Shown: piece after piece, positions 24,040 to 34,231 of the stretch
Layout: each line of letters starts with the position of its first letter
Numbering within the stretch: position 1 is the stretch's first letter
From: Flammeovirga sp. EKP202
Lineage (GTDB): Bacteria > Bacteroidota > Bacteroidia > Cytophagales > Flammeovirgaceae
DNA length: 64,000 nucleotides
Assembly: GCF_014534745.1 (NCBI RefSeq)
Contig: NZ_JACVVP010000025.1
Location: 39,693-103,692, forward strand
Reading direction: 5' to 3'
Position numbers and translations under genes: made by a program
The notes under the pieces: model-generated
The model's database searches: none
Seen by the model: only the letters and a program-made list of their open reading frames with translations
Told to the model about the DNA's origin: nothing

Positions 24040-24735
24040 TTAGAAATCTAATGATTTTTGGTTACCTCCTTTATGATTCAGTACATAAGAAAATGCTTTT
24101 TCAAGAGTTTTTTCACCAATACCTTTATAATTTGCTAAACCTATTATTGAATTAACTTCTCCTGAATCTATAATTTCAGATATTTTCCTAGCATATTGTG
24201 GTTGGATTCCAGTTACTTCCTTAATTTTCGAGCTATCAAGTGAATTCCATTTTGATTTAAAATTATCAAAAAGATCATCTTTTACATTCGGGTCAAACTC
24301 ATAGATTTCAACATCAATATTACATTGGCTAAGATAATTATCCATTAACTTTTTAACTAATTCTGTATCTAAACCTCCATTATGTGTACCTAATAATGGA
24401 AAAGCAACTGATGTGATTCCTTTTTCTTGATATGTTTCTACAAATTTCTTTAACCCCTGATCTACCCATTCTATTTTACTAGGAAATTTCCAATGCTTTT
24501 TTGTTGGAAAGTTTAATATCCAGGGTGCATTCTTTTGCTTGTTATATATCCAAAGAATACCTGGTTGAATTAATTTGTTCTTACAATGTTCTTTATATTC
24601 AATAAACATCCTAGGATATCTCAATTTATATACTTGAGCGATACCTTTTCCCATAACACCAACGCAGTTCACTGTATTTACAACAGTTTGACATTTAGTA
24701 TTAAAAATATTTCCTTTTATATATTTTATTGACAT
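24040..24735 (-). CDS. darG: DarG-like macrodomain antitoxin
   Basis: The first 150 residues form a macrodomain: IKYIKGNIFNTKCQTVVNTVNCVG with the conserved VNTVNCVGVMGKGIA loop (about 17-32) and VAFPLLGTHNGGLD (about 112-125). DarG macrodomains remove ADP-ribose from thymidine in ssDNA, reversing DarT damage. The C-terminal 75 residues contain a helix-hairpin-helix-like stretch (LANYKGIGEKTLEKAF) and are much shorter than the DarT-neutralising domain of canonical DarG (about 350 residues in total). It starts 10 nt after the stop of the DarT-containing gene and ends the 25-kb operon. Confidence 0.85.
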   Translation of the reverse strand: MSIKYIKGNIFNTKCQTVVNTVNCVGVMGKGIAQVYKLRYPRMFIEYKEHCKNKLIQPGILWIYNKQKNAPWILNFPTKKHWKFPSKIEWVDQGLKKFVETYQEKGITSVAFPLLGTHNGGLDTELVKKLMDNYLSQCNIDVEIYEFDPNVKDDLFDNFKSKWNSLDSSKIKEVTGIQPQYARKISEIIDSGEVNSIIGLANYKGIGEKTLEKAFSYVLNHKGGNQKSLDF

Positions 24736-24745
24736 AATGATGAAT

Positions 24746-27700
24746 TTAATTAGAACCTTGATAAACTAACCAAGATATATTTTTATTGTAATCTTCAAAA
24801 TAAACTCTATCTGGAGAATATTCAAACTTCAACTTTCCTGGAGGATTAGATTCATTATTACAATCTATTCTAAATGATTCACCATACTTATTTACAAAAG
24901 CATTATTCTCCATAAACGGCTGAGGATTCACTTCGATATGTGTAATTAATGGAGAATTGTTATCAATCAAGTTTAACAATGACTCTTTATCTATTTCATT
25001 TCTACAAACAATTTTTAATGAATTGAATATGGTAATATCTATTTCATTTAATATCAAGAACTCTTGTTGTGAATATAGAATATACTTTCTTAAATCATTA
25101 TTGAAATCATTTGAATTAAAAGGGAAAGTATCATAAACATGATCAAAATTAAATACTTTTAACCCATCATTAATATTCCAAACTTTAGCAGAATTTGACT
25201 GCATATTTCCATTTGAAACAAAGCATTTATCTTGATATTTTGCAAATACTTCATCAATATCAATAATGAAGAAAATAGGAACTGGACATTTTGGAAAACC
25301 TAACTTTTTAGCTTGATAATCTAATTCACCTTTTTTGTGAGTTCTACCTAATCCTTCATTATAATATTGAGTTGGGGTATTTGTTCTAAAATAAAATCTA
25401 GCATATGAATGTGCATCGTGTTTTCTCCCTACTACACTTCCTGCAGAATCTACTTTCATTTCAGCCTTATTACGACTCATTATTTTACCCTGATTAATAA
25501 TATTAGAAGCATTTTCTAAATGTGCAAAATGATATATTTTAGGAAATTCTTTCTTTAAATTTTTATAAAATTTTGCACCATATACATTATCTAATTTTTT
25601 ATTGATGAAAGAAGAAATCTCTTCATTTATTTGAATTACAGAATTATTACTTAAGGAATTCCAATCCCAATATTTTTCATATTTAAGTATTATATCCATT
25701 GAGAAATTAATACTTTTATTTTTTGATAATGAATACCAATTCCATAATTCGCAACTTGCAACACCTTCTTCAAGAACTTTTGATAAGTCATCTCTTTTTG
25801 AAAGAATATTGAAATCCAAATAATCTTTAAATAAATGAATTGTATTATTATCAATGGATAATAAGTCACTCCCTGAAATGTATGACCAAATTCTTCTACT
25901 CTTCTGAGTTTGTAATGATGATAATAACTCTGTAGAGAATAGAGTAGTTTTTATACTTCCGATTACATTACTTAAATCAACTCCAGCAGTTGATAATTCA
26001 ATGGCATAACTTTCTGATTGGTACTTATCATTTAAAAGTAATCCTGATAAATTATAACCATAACAACTTAATTCTTTAATATCTTTAGTCTCAATACATA
26101 AATATTGATTTCTTAAAATAGCATTAAAAATATCTTCATCTAGTACTCCATCATTAGCTAGATCTGATATAAAGCTAATTTTTATGTCTTCTGATAAATT
26201 CGTGATAAAAGATTTTACAAAAGGTCTTATTTCATTGTTGAATAGTTTATAATTTTCAACTTTATTAAAGTCACCTCTTTTTGATAAAGAATCAAAGTCC
26301 CAATCTTGTTCTTTATATTTTTCAAGGAAATTCCTATTTAGCTTTATATAAGAATTTTTTGATAGTTTACCCCAGTGAATTTTATTAGTGAATAATTCTA
26401 CCTTAGTTTCATCAGAAAAAATTGAACTATTTTCGGATATATACTCCCAATTCCAAGGTTTTTCAGATTTTAATAATTTATCATCAGTATTTATTTCTTC
26501 TATTTTTGATAAATAATTCCAATCCCAATCTTTATCGATATATGATTGAATTAGTTCAGCTTCTATATTAAGATATGGATTATGACTTAATTCTGACCAA
26601 TTAATATATTCAGAAAATGCATCAAGATTTTTCTCTAGATAATCTTTATCTCTAATAAAAGAACTATATCTAGAAATATAATCAAAGTCCCATTTTAAAC
26701 CTCTAGTAACACCTATCAATAAATCTAATCTGAAATTTAACTTCTTATTTTTAGACAGAAGATCCCAATTCCATTTATCATTATATTTAAACAATAGTTT
26801 TGGGGTAACCCTTAAGGCATTAATACTTTCATTAGTAATTGTATCCCAATTTAAATAGTTTTCATACTTTTCCAGTATTACCTCACTGAATCTTAGTTTT
26901 TTATTATCTGAAAACGATAGATAATTCCAATCCCATAAACCAATTAAAGATTTATCTCTCAAGTATTGATCTAATTTTTTAGGATGAATTATTTGAGTTA
27001 TTTTCTTTTTAAGGTTTTCTGAATTACTCTTTAATAATGACTTGGAGTATTTATTGATATTAGCTATTATATCATCTACTGGAATGTAATTATTGGACAA
27101 GTAATCCCAGTCCCAGTATCCTACACCTTGTATTATCAATTCTATTTTTTCGTCTATAGTAAAATCATCTGAACTACTTAAATACGACCAATCCAAATCG
27201 TTTTCTAAATTGATTAGATTATCTTTTATATATTCAATAGGTAAAATTGGTGTTATCCTACTCCAATTCCATTCATAATCATCAATTTTTGAAATAATAA
27301 AATCAGAAGATAGATACTGCGATACTATATCCTTATCCCAGAGATTTGGATTAATTAGAGAGAATAATTCATCAAATTCACTTCTTTCAATATCATTAGA
27401 TACTTTACTTAGCCTAGTATGAATTATATTATAATCAATTCTTTCTTCTAAATGATCATAATTATTTATTAAAAAAATTACAGATAAAATATGCGATAGA
27501 TAATCCCAATCCCAACTGAAATCTAAATTGTCAATCAAGTATTTTTCTATAATGGGTAAAGACAATTCATTGATAAGAAGCTTACGTTCAAATATTAGTT
27601 CACTGAAATTAGAATCAACAAAATCATCATCTAATTTGCCTAATAAGGTATTTACAGAATGGGTATTATTATCTTTGATAAAATCTACAAAGTCTAAGTT

Positions 27701-29890
27701 ATTCAGATTTATCAAAGAATTATTAATCAAATCTGGTATTGACCACCTGTATGATTTATTATTTAAAACAATATTTATATCATTAATACGTCTTGATAAA
27801 TTCTCTATCGACTCTGATGTAGTTAGATAATGGTTATACTTATTAAATAAATTTTTAGTCCATACAACATAACTATTTATATCAAAACCAGGTTCTTTCT
27901 TAGCTAAGACAACATATTCTTCAATTTCTTTATAACCTTCAAATGATACAAATCTACCTTGTCGATATTGTACTTCACCAACCTCTGGTATTGTCTGCCA
28001 TTTAATCAAGTCTAAACTATCAAGAAGATTAATTAAATCTTCTGACCAATAAAGTTTTTCTGTGGTAAATTTATGATTACAATGCTTCGATAATAAATCT
28101 TTAAACGTATTATTATTAACTAAAACTTCTACTACATCTCTATACTTTAAAAGTCTTATTAATATTAATTCCCAATCCCAAAACTCAGCATAATTTGCTA
28201 AATTTTCAACTAAGAAATTATCTGATAGCTTATTAATAAGTAACTTATAGTTGAATCTTTTTCTGACTTCATTAGAGCATTTCGAAAAAATTTCCTCTAA
28301 TAATTTCTCATCAGATACTGAATTAATATAGTCTACATCCCATTCGTAGAAATTTATGTCAGTTATTACCACTTCTTTATTTAACTCCCATTCTCTAGTT
28401 GTTATTTTTAACCAATCCCAACCATTCTGATCTTCCTTGTAAATTCCTTTTATCAATGAAAAATTAAGGTCTGATAAATTATTGTAAATAAGATAATAGG
28501 GTATAAATTTGTGAAACTCACGGTCAAGAGAATTATATAAAATTAAAGATTGATTTACATCTAAGTAATCTAAAGCTGTTTCTAAGTTCCAGGGGAATTT
28601 GTTAATGTATTCAAAAAACAAACCTTGATTAACCTCTAAAATATTACTAGTAATCAATTCATAATTCCAATCAAGTTCACTAAAGTCAGCGTTAAATAAT
28701 TTATATACTTGATCAAATGGTAAATTTGATAACTCGAACTCATCCCAAAGATAAATTTCATTATTTATATTATTAAATAAGAAATCAAATGATACTCTTT
28801 TAGTTAATACTGTCCAATCCCATAATACATCATATTTTGATGTATTTATTAAGTCAATAAATATATTGATTGGAATGGTTTTAGATAATGACTCTGAAAT
28901 ATTTAGGTTTAGTTCTAAAAGAAAATCTATAGTATTTTGATTCCATTTCACCTTATTATTACTTAGTAAAAAAGACCAATCAATAACATCATGAAACTGT
29001 ATTAAGTCATTAATATCAAATTCAAATTTATCATTAGAAATAAGATTTTGATATTCAATTCTTAAAACTTCAAACTGATAAATAGATTCCTCACCATGAA
29101 TGTAATCTTGTAATGACTTTGAGAAAATATTATTGTAGAAAGGGAAAAATACTATTGTACCATTTGAATTCTTAAAACAATAAAGATCTATTTTTAAAGA
29201 TGGAACATCATCATTGATAGTTATATCTGTTTTAGTTAGATCTACTACTTTTGAAGAACGTTCCTTATTCATAAGAACTGCATTTATTTCATTGAGAATC
29301 TGAAAATCAATATTATATACACCATCAAGCACTTGTTGATAGCTCTTATTTTTTGATATTCCTTTTTCGAAATCAGAAAAAATATACTTTTCTTCATTCA
29401 CAATTTTATGAGAAAGTTTAAACTCTTTAAATAAATTTATATCACGATGTTTATCAAAATTTATAAATGATTTATAAATAAATTCACCTTTTGAATAACT
29501 AAAAAGCTTCCCTTCTGAAATAAGGCGTTTACCTATAGGAGTAATTGAGAGAACATTATATTGATTATTAATCAAAAAATTTTCTTCTAAAAAGTTTATT
29601 AAAGTATTGTAAATATTTTTTTCAGCTAAATCACAAGTTTCTCCTTCAATATTAAACCCAATAATTTTAGCCAATGCTGTACTTCCAATTGATTCATTGG
29701 ACTGTTGCTCGATTATTTTACATAGAAGGACAAATATGTCATCAACAATTATCCCCTTCTCAATAATTGCTGAAATTTTCTTTTCATAGATATTGAAACT
29801 ATAATTTAACTTTCCTAAATATGAAGAATCATTTTCTCGTATGTTTTTTGTTAATTCTAATCCAATTTTTTTTTCTGTTATATTTCTCAT
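24746..29890 (-). CDS. Giant tryptophan-rich repeat protein with C-terminal DarT domain
   Basis: This 1714-residue protein has three parts. Residues about 50-130 look like a winged-helix region (GSTALAKIIGFNIEGETCDL). Residues about 355-1410 hold roughly 25 copies of a degenerate repeat of 35-45 residues with core W-[DN]-W-x-x-[LI]-S, for example WDWDYLS, WNWEYIS, WDWNSLS. Residues about 1445-1640 match DarT (DUF4433): HFAHLENASNIINQG, ARFYFRTNTPTQYY and YSQQEFLI with the catalytic glutamate. DarT ADP-ribosylates thymidine in ssDNA and blocks phage or host replication. Usual DarT is about 200 residues, so the long repeat arm is the unusual part and may be a sensor or scaffold (inference). Confidence 0.8.
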   Translation of the reverse strand: MRNITEKKIGLELTKNIRENDSSYLGKLNYSFNIYEKKISAIIEKGIIVDDIFVLLCKIIEQQSNESIGSTALAKIIGFNIEGETCDLAEKNIYNTLINFLEENFLINNQYNVLSITPIGKRLISEGKLFSYSKGEFIYKSFINFDKHRDINLFKEFKLSHKIVNEEKYIFSDFEKGISKNKSYQQVLDGVYNIDFQILNEINAVLMNKERSSKVVDLTKTDITINDDVPSLKIDLYCFKNSNGTIVFFPFYNNIFSKSLQDYIHGEESIYQFEVLRIEYQNLISNDKFEFDINDLIQFHDVIDWSFLLSNNKVKWNQNTIDFLLELNLNISESLSKTIPINIFIDLINTSKYDVLWDWTVLTKRVSFDFLFNNINNEIYLWDEFELSNLPFDQVYKLFNADFSELDWNYELITSNILEVNQGLFFEYINKFPWNLETALDYLDVNQSLILYNSLDREFHKFIPYYLIYNNLSDLNFSLIKGIYKEDQNGWDWLKITTREWELNKEVVITDINFYEWDVDYINSVSDEKLLEEIFSKCSNEVRKRFNYKLLINKLSDNFLVENLANYAEFWDWELILIRLLKYRDVVEVLVNNNTFKDLLSKHCNHKFTTEKLYWSEDLINLLDSLDLIKWQTIPEVGEVQYRQGRFVSFEGYKEIEEYVVLAKKEPGFDINSYVVWTKNLFNKYNHYLTTSESIENLSRRINDINIVLNNKSYRWSIPDLINNSLINLNNLDFVDFIKDNNTHSVNTLLGKLDDDFVDSNFSELIFERKLLINELSLPIIEKYLIDNLDFSWDWDYLSHILSVIFLINNYDHLEERIDYNIIHTRLSKVSNDIERSEFDELFSLINPNLWDKDIVSQYLSSDFIISKIDDYEWNWSRITPILPIEYIKDNLINLENDLDWSYLSSSDDFTIDEKIELIIQGVGYWDWDYLSNNYIPVDDIIANINKYSKSLLKSNSENLKKKITQIIHPKKLDQYLRDKSLIGLWDWNYLSFSDNKKLRFSEVILEKYENYLNWDTITNESINALRVTPKLLFKYNDKWNWDLLSKNKKLNFRLDLLIGVTRGLKWDFDYISRYSSFIRDKDYLEKNLDAFSEYINWSELSHNPYLNIEAELIQSYIDKDWDWNYLSKIEEINTDDKLLKSEKPWNWEYISENSSIFSDETKVELFTNKIHWGKLSKNSYIKLNRNFLEKYKEQDWDFDSLSKRGDFNKVENYKLFNNEIRPFVKSFITNLSEDIKISFISDLANDGVLDEDIFNAILRNQYLCIETKDIKELSCYGYNLSGLLLNDKYQSESYAIELSTAGVDLSNVIGSIKTTLFSTELLSSLQTQKSRRIWSYISGSDLLSIDNNTIHLFKDYLDFNILSKRDDLSKVLEEGVASCELWNWYSLSKNKSINFSMDIILKYEKYWDWNSLSNNSVIQINEEISSFINKKLDNVYGAKFYKNLKKEFPKIYHFAHLENASNIINQGKIMSRNKAEMKVDSAGSVVGRKHDAHSYARFYFRTNTPTQYYNEGLGRTHKKGELDYQAKKLGFPKCPVPIFFIIDIDEVFAKYQDKCFVSNGNMQSNSAKVWNINDGLKVFNFDHVYDTFPFNSNDFNNDLRKYILYSQQEFLILNEIDITIFNSLKIVCRNEIDKESLLNLIDNNSPLITHIEVNPQPFMENNAFVNKYGESFRIDCNNESNPPGKLKFEYSPDRVYFEDYNKNISWLVYQGSN

Positions 29891-29898
29891 AATTAGGT

Positions 29899-32800
29899 CT
29901 ATTGTTCAATTAGTTTATAATCAATAATCTTAGAGTTAGGATTTTCCTCTATTGTATTAGCTACATTATTATATATAGAATGTCTTGAAAAATGTGTTTT
30001 ATTACCAACAATAATAAGAAGTCTTTTAGCTCTTGATAATGCTACATTTAATCTATTTGGAGATTCTGCAAATCCTAACGTTTCCTGGGGTCTATAACCT
30101 TTATTATTTGGATAAAGATCTAAATTTGGAATTGCAAATGAATTATCTGCGATTTTATTACTTCGAACCATTGAAACAATAACAATATTACGTTCCATTC
30201 CTTGAAACTTATCAACTGTTCGAACTCTCAGAGGAATATTAAATTCTTCTTTAAGTTCATCTAGATAATTAAGTTGTCTACCATAAAAACTAATCACGCC
30301 TATCTCTTTATCTTCAGCTGACTTTTGAATTTCTTGAAATTTTAAGAAAGATTCAGAGTTTTCAAAACTTTTTAAAACCCCTCTTATAGCATCAACTTCT
30401 TTTATATTAATCCTCGAAGTACCTTCTTTGACTTCTGGCTCATCTACATCGACCCACATAACATGTACATCTGGATTTATAAACTCATCACCATTATTAT
30501 CAAATGTCGTAATTCCATGATACCTTGACATCTTGTTTTCAAAATCAGGTGAATTAACATTATTACTTGGCAAACCACAGTTTAATCCTCCATCTTCAAC
30601 ATAAAACTGTTTGATAACATCATTTATATCTGGATGCATCCTATATTGTGTATCGAATGTTGCTTTAATTGATGAGTCAGCATTGGGATTTAAAAACAGC
30701 TTTTCAAATTGAGAAGCATTTAACTCTTTTTCAGTTATATTTTTAAGTAATTTACTTTGTCGAACTCTTACTAATCCCTGCTTGATTTCGTTTTCATCGA
30801 GCATTGGAGGTAATTGTCTATGATCACCTACAATTATTGACTTATTTCCATACATTAAGGGCAATGCTAATTCAGGAGGCACAGCTTTACTAGCTTCGTC
30901 CATAATTACAGTATCAAACCAAATATTATGCTTACTTTTTTTTGATTTTTTGTTCTTATGGTGCTTAAATGTTTCTACGTAAGAATAATAAAAGCCTGTT
31001 GGTTTTCCCTCTGAACTTTTCTCTCCAATTGAACCAGACGTAGCCCCTACAACATTAACATATTCCAAATAGGTTTCCGAAAATAACTTTCTTAGGTATT
31101 TAGATGGATTTATAAGTCTATTTTGAATTTCTTCAAATAATCTAGGATCGATATTACGTTCTGATTTTGATACTCTTCTTGCTATATTTTCAACCCATAT
31201 TTGAGTTATTGATTTATACTCTTCAGGTTCCTCATCTCTTTCTTTATTTGCCCAATTATTAATTAAATCTATAGAAAACTTCATCCCTTCTGGTTCGATA
31301 TTCCGTCCAAATCGTATTGGCTTTATAAGGTTATTATTACTTATATCAATTCTATCAATAGCATTGTCTACAGCTAGTTTTGATTCTGAAGTAAGAAGTA
31401 TTCTATGTTGCTGGTCATCTAATAAGTGTTGCCAGATAATTTCTGAAATGGTACTTGATTTACCTGTACCTGGAGGACCTTGTAATAATACTAAATCTTC
31501 GGCATGAAGAGATTTTAAAACTGCACCCCATTGAGAGTCATTTAATGTTTTAGTATTCGCCCTATCCTTTAATCTAAAATACTCATCAGAATTTAATTTA
31601 ATTTTTGATTTATCTTCTATCGGTTTTGCTTTAGAAGAATCAAAAATGAAATCTTTAAACCTATTATTATTACCACCTCTTCCATCTTTAGATAATGTTT
31701 TAACAGTATTTTCTAGACGTAATATTTTTTCTACATCTCCTTTTAGTGATGGTGAAATATCTCTTATATTTCCTAAACTTGAAGATGATTCAAGAATCTC
31801 AAATTTTAAATCAGGAAATTTATATTCTCTTAATTTTAATTGAGGTGTTTTATCATCATAATGACGGTTAATGAAAAAGTCATCCCCAATGAAACCTTTA
31901 AAATTAGAATTTAATATTTCTTTTCTTAGTTCATCACTCTGCTTTAAAATAAATTTAACTTCAAATTCTCCATTGATTTCAGTAGAGAAATAATCTTCAC
32001 CTTTTCTTTTCTCAAAGTAATCTAAAAGATCATGATAATCTACCTTATTTAGATCATAAAAATACTTGAATGACAACTCGTCGCCTTCTGGTGAAATAGT
32101 TGTTTCAATATCAGGAAAATGATCAATCAAATTTTTCTCATATTGAGTTATCTTCGTTATAGCTTCAATTCTTATTTTAAATGTGGGTACAGTATCATCT
32201 TTAAAGTTATTTTTCAGATTAGGTAAAGCATTCAATATACTTATTGCTTCATCAAATTCCGTTTGATTACTAACCTCAAAATATAAAGGATGAAAGAATG
32301 ATCTAAATTGAACATTTTTAAGTTTAGATAAAGATTCAGAAATCTCATTACTATATTCAATTCTAAATGTATTATTACAACTATTTAATCCATTCTTATA
32401 TAAGTATCTTCTTACAACTTGATAATATACCTGGTGAACCCCATCTATGTTTTTTAAATGTTGTCCAAATAGATAAGAGTGGATATCGACTTCCTCTATT
32501 CCATTGTATATACCAAAAATTGTTTTTTTAAGCTTTATTTTTGAATAGGTAGAATCTTCAATATCTTCTTCTGTTATAATTAAACTGTCGTGTAAAAATT
32601 CTTTATTTAGTATATTTACTACGATGTCCTTGTTACTCTTTTTTACAATCAGTTCATACTGACATTCTTTATAATTAGTTTCAAAACCTAATTCATTCAA
32701 TAACTCCTTTTCTCTATCCTGAGTTAATTTACTATTGATAACACCTATAGAAAATATATTCATTTCAGGGTTTCTATAAGAATAAAACTCAAATGAGTTT

Positions 32801-34119
32801 TCAAAACCTTTAGACTTTACTTTATCCCTTAACCATGCATCTAAATCTGGCATAAGACTAATAAATTTTACACCAAAACTCTCTTCCCTTTTGAAGTATT
32901 TAGATAATCCATGATTAGAAATTACATTATCGAAGGCCTCAATATCTTTTAGTTTTAACTGTGCGAAAGAAAATCTATCACTTTTATGGTTTTGAAATTG
33001 TACATCTATTCCATTTTCTTTTAATTGATTACTAACAAATTCAAAAATATTTTTCTTTGCTCTTATAGATCCTTCAATAACAGGTTTGGGTGTGAATTCA
33101 AAAAAGAGAGGTTTAAGGTCTAATTCTAATTCTTCTAGTTTTTCTTTTGGAAATTTGGAGCCAAACTCACAATTCACAAAGCCATTTTGAAGATCAATTT
33201 CTTCAATACTATCTCCTAATTTTCCCCTAATTACATTTTTCACTTTATCTACAGGGAATGAGTCATCTAACTTTAGTTTTACGAATTTTTTGTTTACCTC
33301 TTGTCCTTCTTCTAATACTCTATAGGGCATTAATTTATCTGCTAACATCTTTTGTTTAGCATCTATATAGCTATACCATAATTCTTCAGTAGGATTCCTT
33401 TGTTCTTCTTTCTTTTGTCCTTTATACTTATTGCGATATTCCCCTTTTTTATAACTTCCTTTATAGTCATTTCTTTTACCTCTTTTTTCTATAGTACTTC
33501 TTTGTTCAGTATTATGTTTTAACTCAGAATTACCACCAACAGGAACTCTCTTTCTCTTTCTCTTCTTTTGACCTGTATTACTATCCGAAGTTCCTGGTCT
33601 CTGTTTCTTCTTCCTTCTATTTTCAAAAGATGATAGATCTACTTTACCAGAAACAGTTAATCCTTTTATTTCTTCTGCTTTCGCATTTATTTCAGAATCA
33701 TTATCAGTTTTTATATTGGGCTTATTATCTAAAGGATTGAAAGATTTTTTATCTGAATCATCATCTATACTTTTTTTATGAGATAGATCTATTTTACCTA
33801 CTACTTTTAATTTGGGTCTAGCTTTAGGAATTTCTGTATTTTCTTCTTTCTTAATATGATCTTCATTTACACTTAATGAAGAATCAACTTTTAGTTTTTT
33901 ATTATTTTTGAAAAGCTTAGAGAAAAATCCTTTATTTTCTTTCAATTCATTAGATTGTGAGTTTATTCTTTTCAATAACTCAAATTGTTCAACAGTAATC
34001 CTTGCATGAAGAGATGACCCTACATCAATATCATTCTTCTTTAATTGCTCTATAAGAGTTCGATGATCTACATTTAGTTTTTTTGCTGCTTGACTGATAC
34101 TAATTAATTTTTGATCCAT
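29899..34119 (-). CDS. SF1 (Upf1-like) helicase with IF-2-like N-terminal region
   Basis: The C-terminal 550 residues are a complete SF1B helicase: Walker A LLQGPPGTGKSSTI near 880, DEASKAVPPEL (motif II) near 1073, IIVGDHRQLPP, DTQYRMHP near 1158, VRTVDKFQGMERNIVIVS and NVALSRAKRLLIIVGN near 1363. The first 200 residues resemble the N-terminus of Bacteroidetes IF-2: an IF2_N-like HTH (ISISQAAKKLNVDHRTLIEQ), then LKVVGKIDLS, LTVSGKVDLS and a KKRKRKRV tract. Residues about 240-800 are unrecognised and may be repeated small domains. It starts about 110 nt after the brxL stop and is followed after 8 nt by the DarT gene. A role in unwinding phage DNA or RNA is inference. Confidence 0.85.
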   Translation of the reverse strand: MDQKLISISQAAKKLNVDHRTLIEQLKKNDIDVGSSLHARITVEQFELLKRINSQSNELKENKGFFSKLFKNNKKLKVDSSLSVNEDHIKKEENTEIPKARPKLKVVGKIDLSHKKSIDDDSDKKSFNPLDNKPNIKTDNDSEINAKAEEIKGLTVSGKVDLSSFENRRKKKQRPGTSDSNTGQKKRKRKRVPVGGNSELKHNTEQRSTIEKRGKRNDYKGSYKKGEYRNKYKGQKKEEQRNPTEELWYSYIDAKQKMLADKLMPYRVLEEGQEVNKKFVKLKLDDSFPVDKVKNVIRGKLGDSIEEIDLQNGFVNCEFGSKFPKEKLEELELDLKPLFFEFTPKPVIEGSIRAKKNIFEFVSNQLKENGIDVQFQNHKSDRFSFAQLKLKDIEAFDNVISNHGLSKYFKREESFGVKFISLMPDLDAWLRDKVKSKGFENSFEFYSYRNPEMNIFSIGVINSKLTQDREKELLNELGFETNYKECQYELIVKKSNKDIVVNILNKEFLHDSLIITEEDIEDSTYSKIKLKKTIFGIYNGIEEVDIHSYLFGQHLKNIDGVHQVYYQVVRRYLYKNGLNSCNNTFRIEYSNEISESLSKLKNVQFRSFFHPLYFEVSNQTEFDEAISILNALPNLKNNFKDDTVPTFKIRIEAITKITQYEKNLIDHFPDIETTISPEGDELSFKYFYDLNKVDYHDLLDYFEKRKGEDYFSTEINGEFEVKFILKQSDELRKEILNSNFKGFIGDDFFINRHYDDKTPQLKLREYKFPDLKFEILESSSSLGNIRDISPSLKGDVEKILRLENTVKTLSKDGRGGNNNRFKDFIFDSSKAKPIEDKSKIKLNSDEYFRLKDRANTKTLNDSQWGAVLKSLHAEDLVLLQGPPGTGKSSTISEIIWQHLLDDQQHRILLTSESKLAVDNAIDRIDISNNNLIKPIRFGRNIEPEGMKFSIDLINNWANKERDEEPEEYKSITQIWVENIARRVSKSERNIDPRLFEEIQNRLINPSKYLRKLFSETYLEYVNVVGATSGSIGEKSSEGKPTGFYYSYVETFKHHKNKKSKKSKHNIWFDTVIMDEASKAVPPELALPLMYGNKSIIVGDHRQLPPMLDENEIKQGLVRVRQSKLLKNITEKELNASQFEKLFLNPNADSSIKATFDTQYRMHPDINDVIKQFYVEDGGLNCGLPSNNVNSPDFENKMSRYHGITTFDNNGDEFINPDVHVMWVDVDEPEVKEGTSRINIKEVDAIRGVLKSFENSESFLKFQEIQKSAEDKEIGVISFYGRQLNYLDELKEEFNIPLRVRTVDKFQGMERNIVIVSMVRSNKIADNSFAIPNLDLYPNNKGYRPQETLGFAESPNRLNVALSRAKRLLIIVGNKTHFSRHSIYNNVANTIEENPNSKIIDYKLIEQ

Positions 34120-34231
34120 TATTCAAGGGGGTTAAAGAATCTATAAGTAACTTTTCTAACATCTCAATAACCATTAACTTATTAGATATTATTGTATTTC
34201 AATTTAAATCCAAGAATACCTTGGAGGATCA

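Noticed and set aside
27528..27830. A 100-codon frame on the plus strand inside the giant DarT gene
   Set aside because: It is antisense to a long repeat-containing coding frame, with no promoter or recognisable protein sequence.
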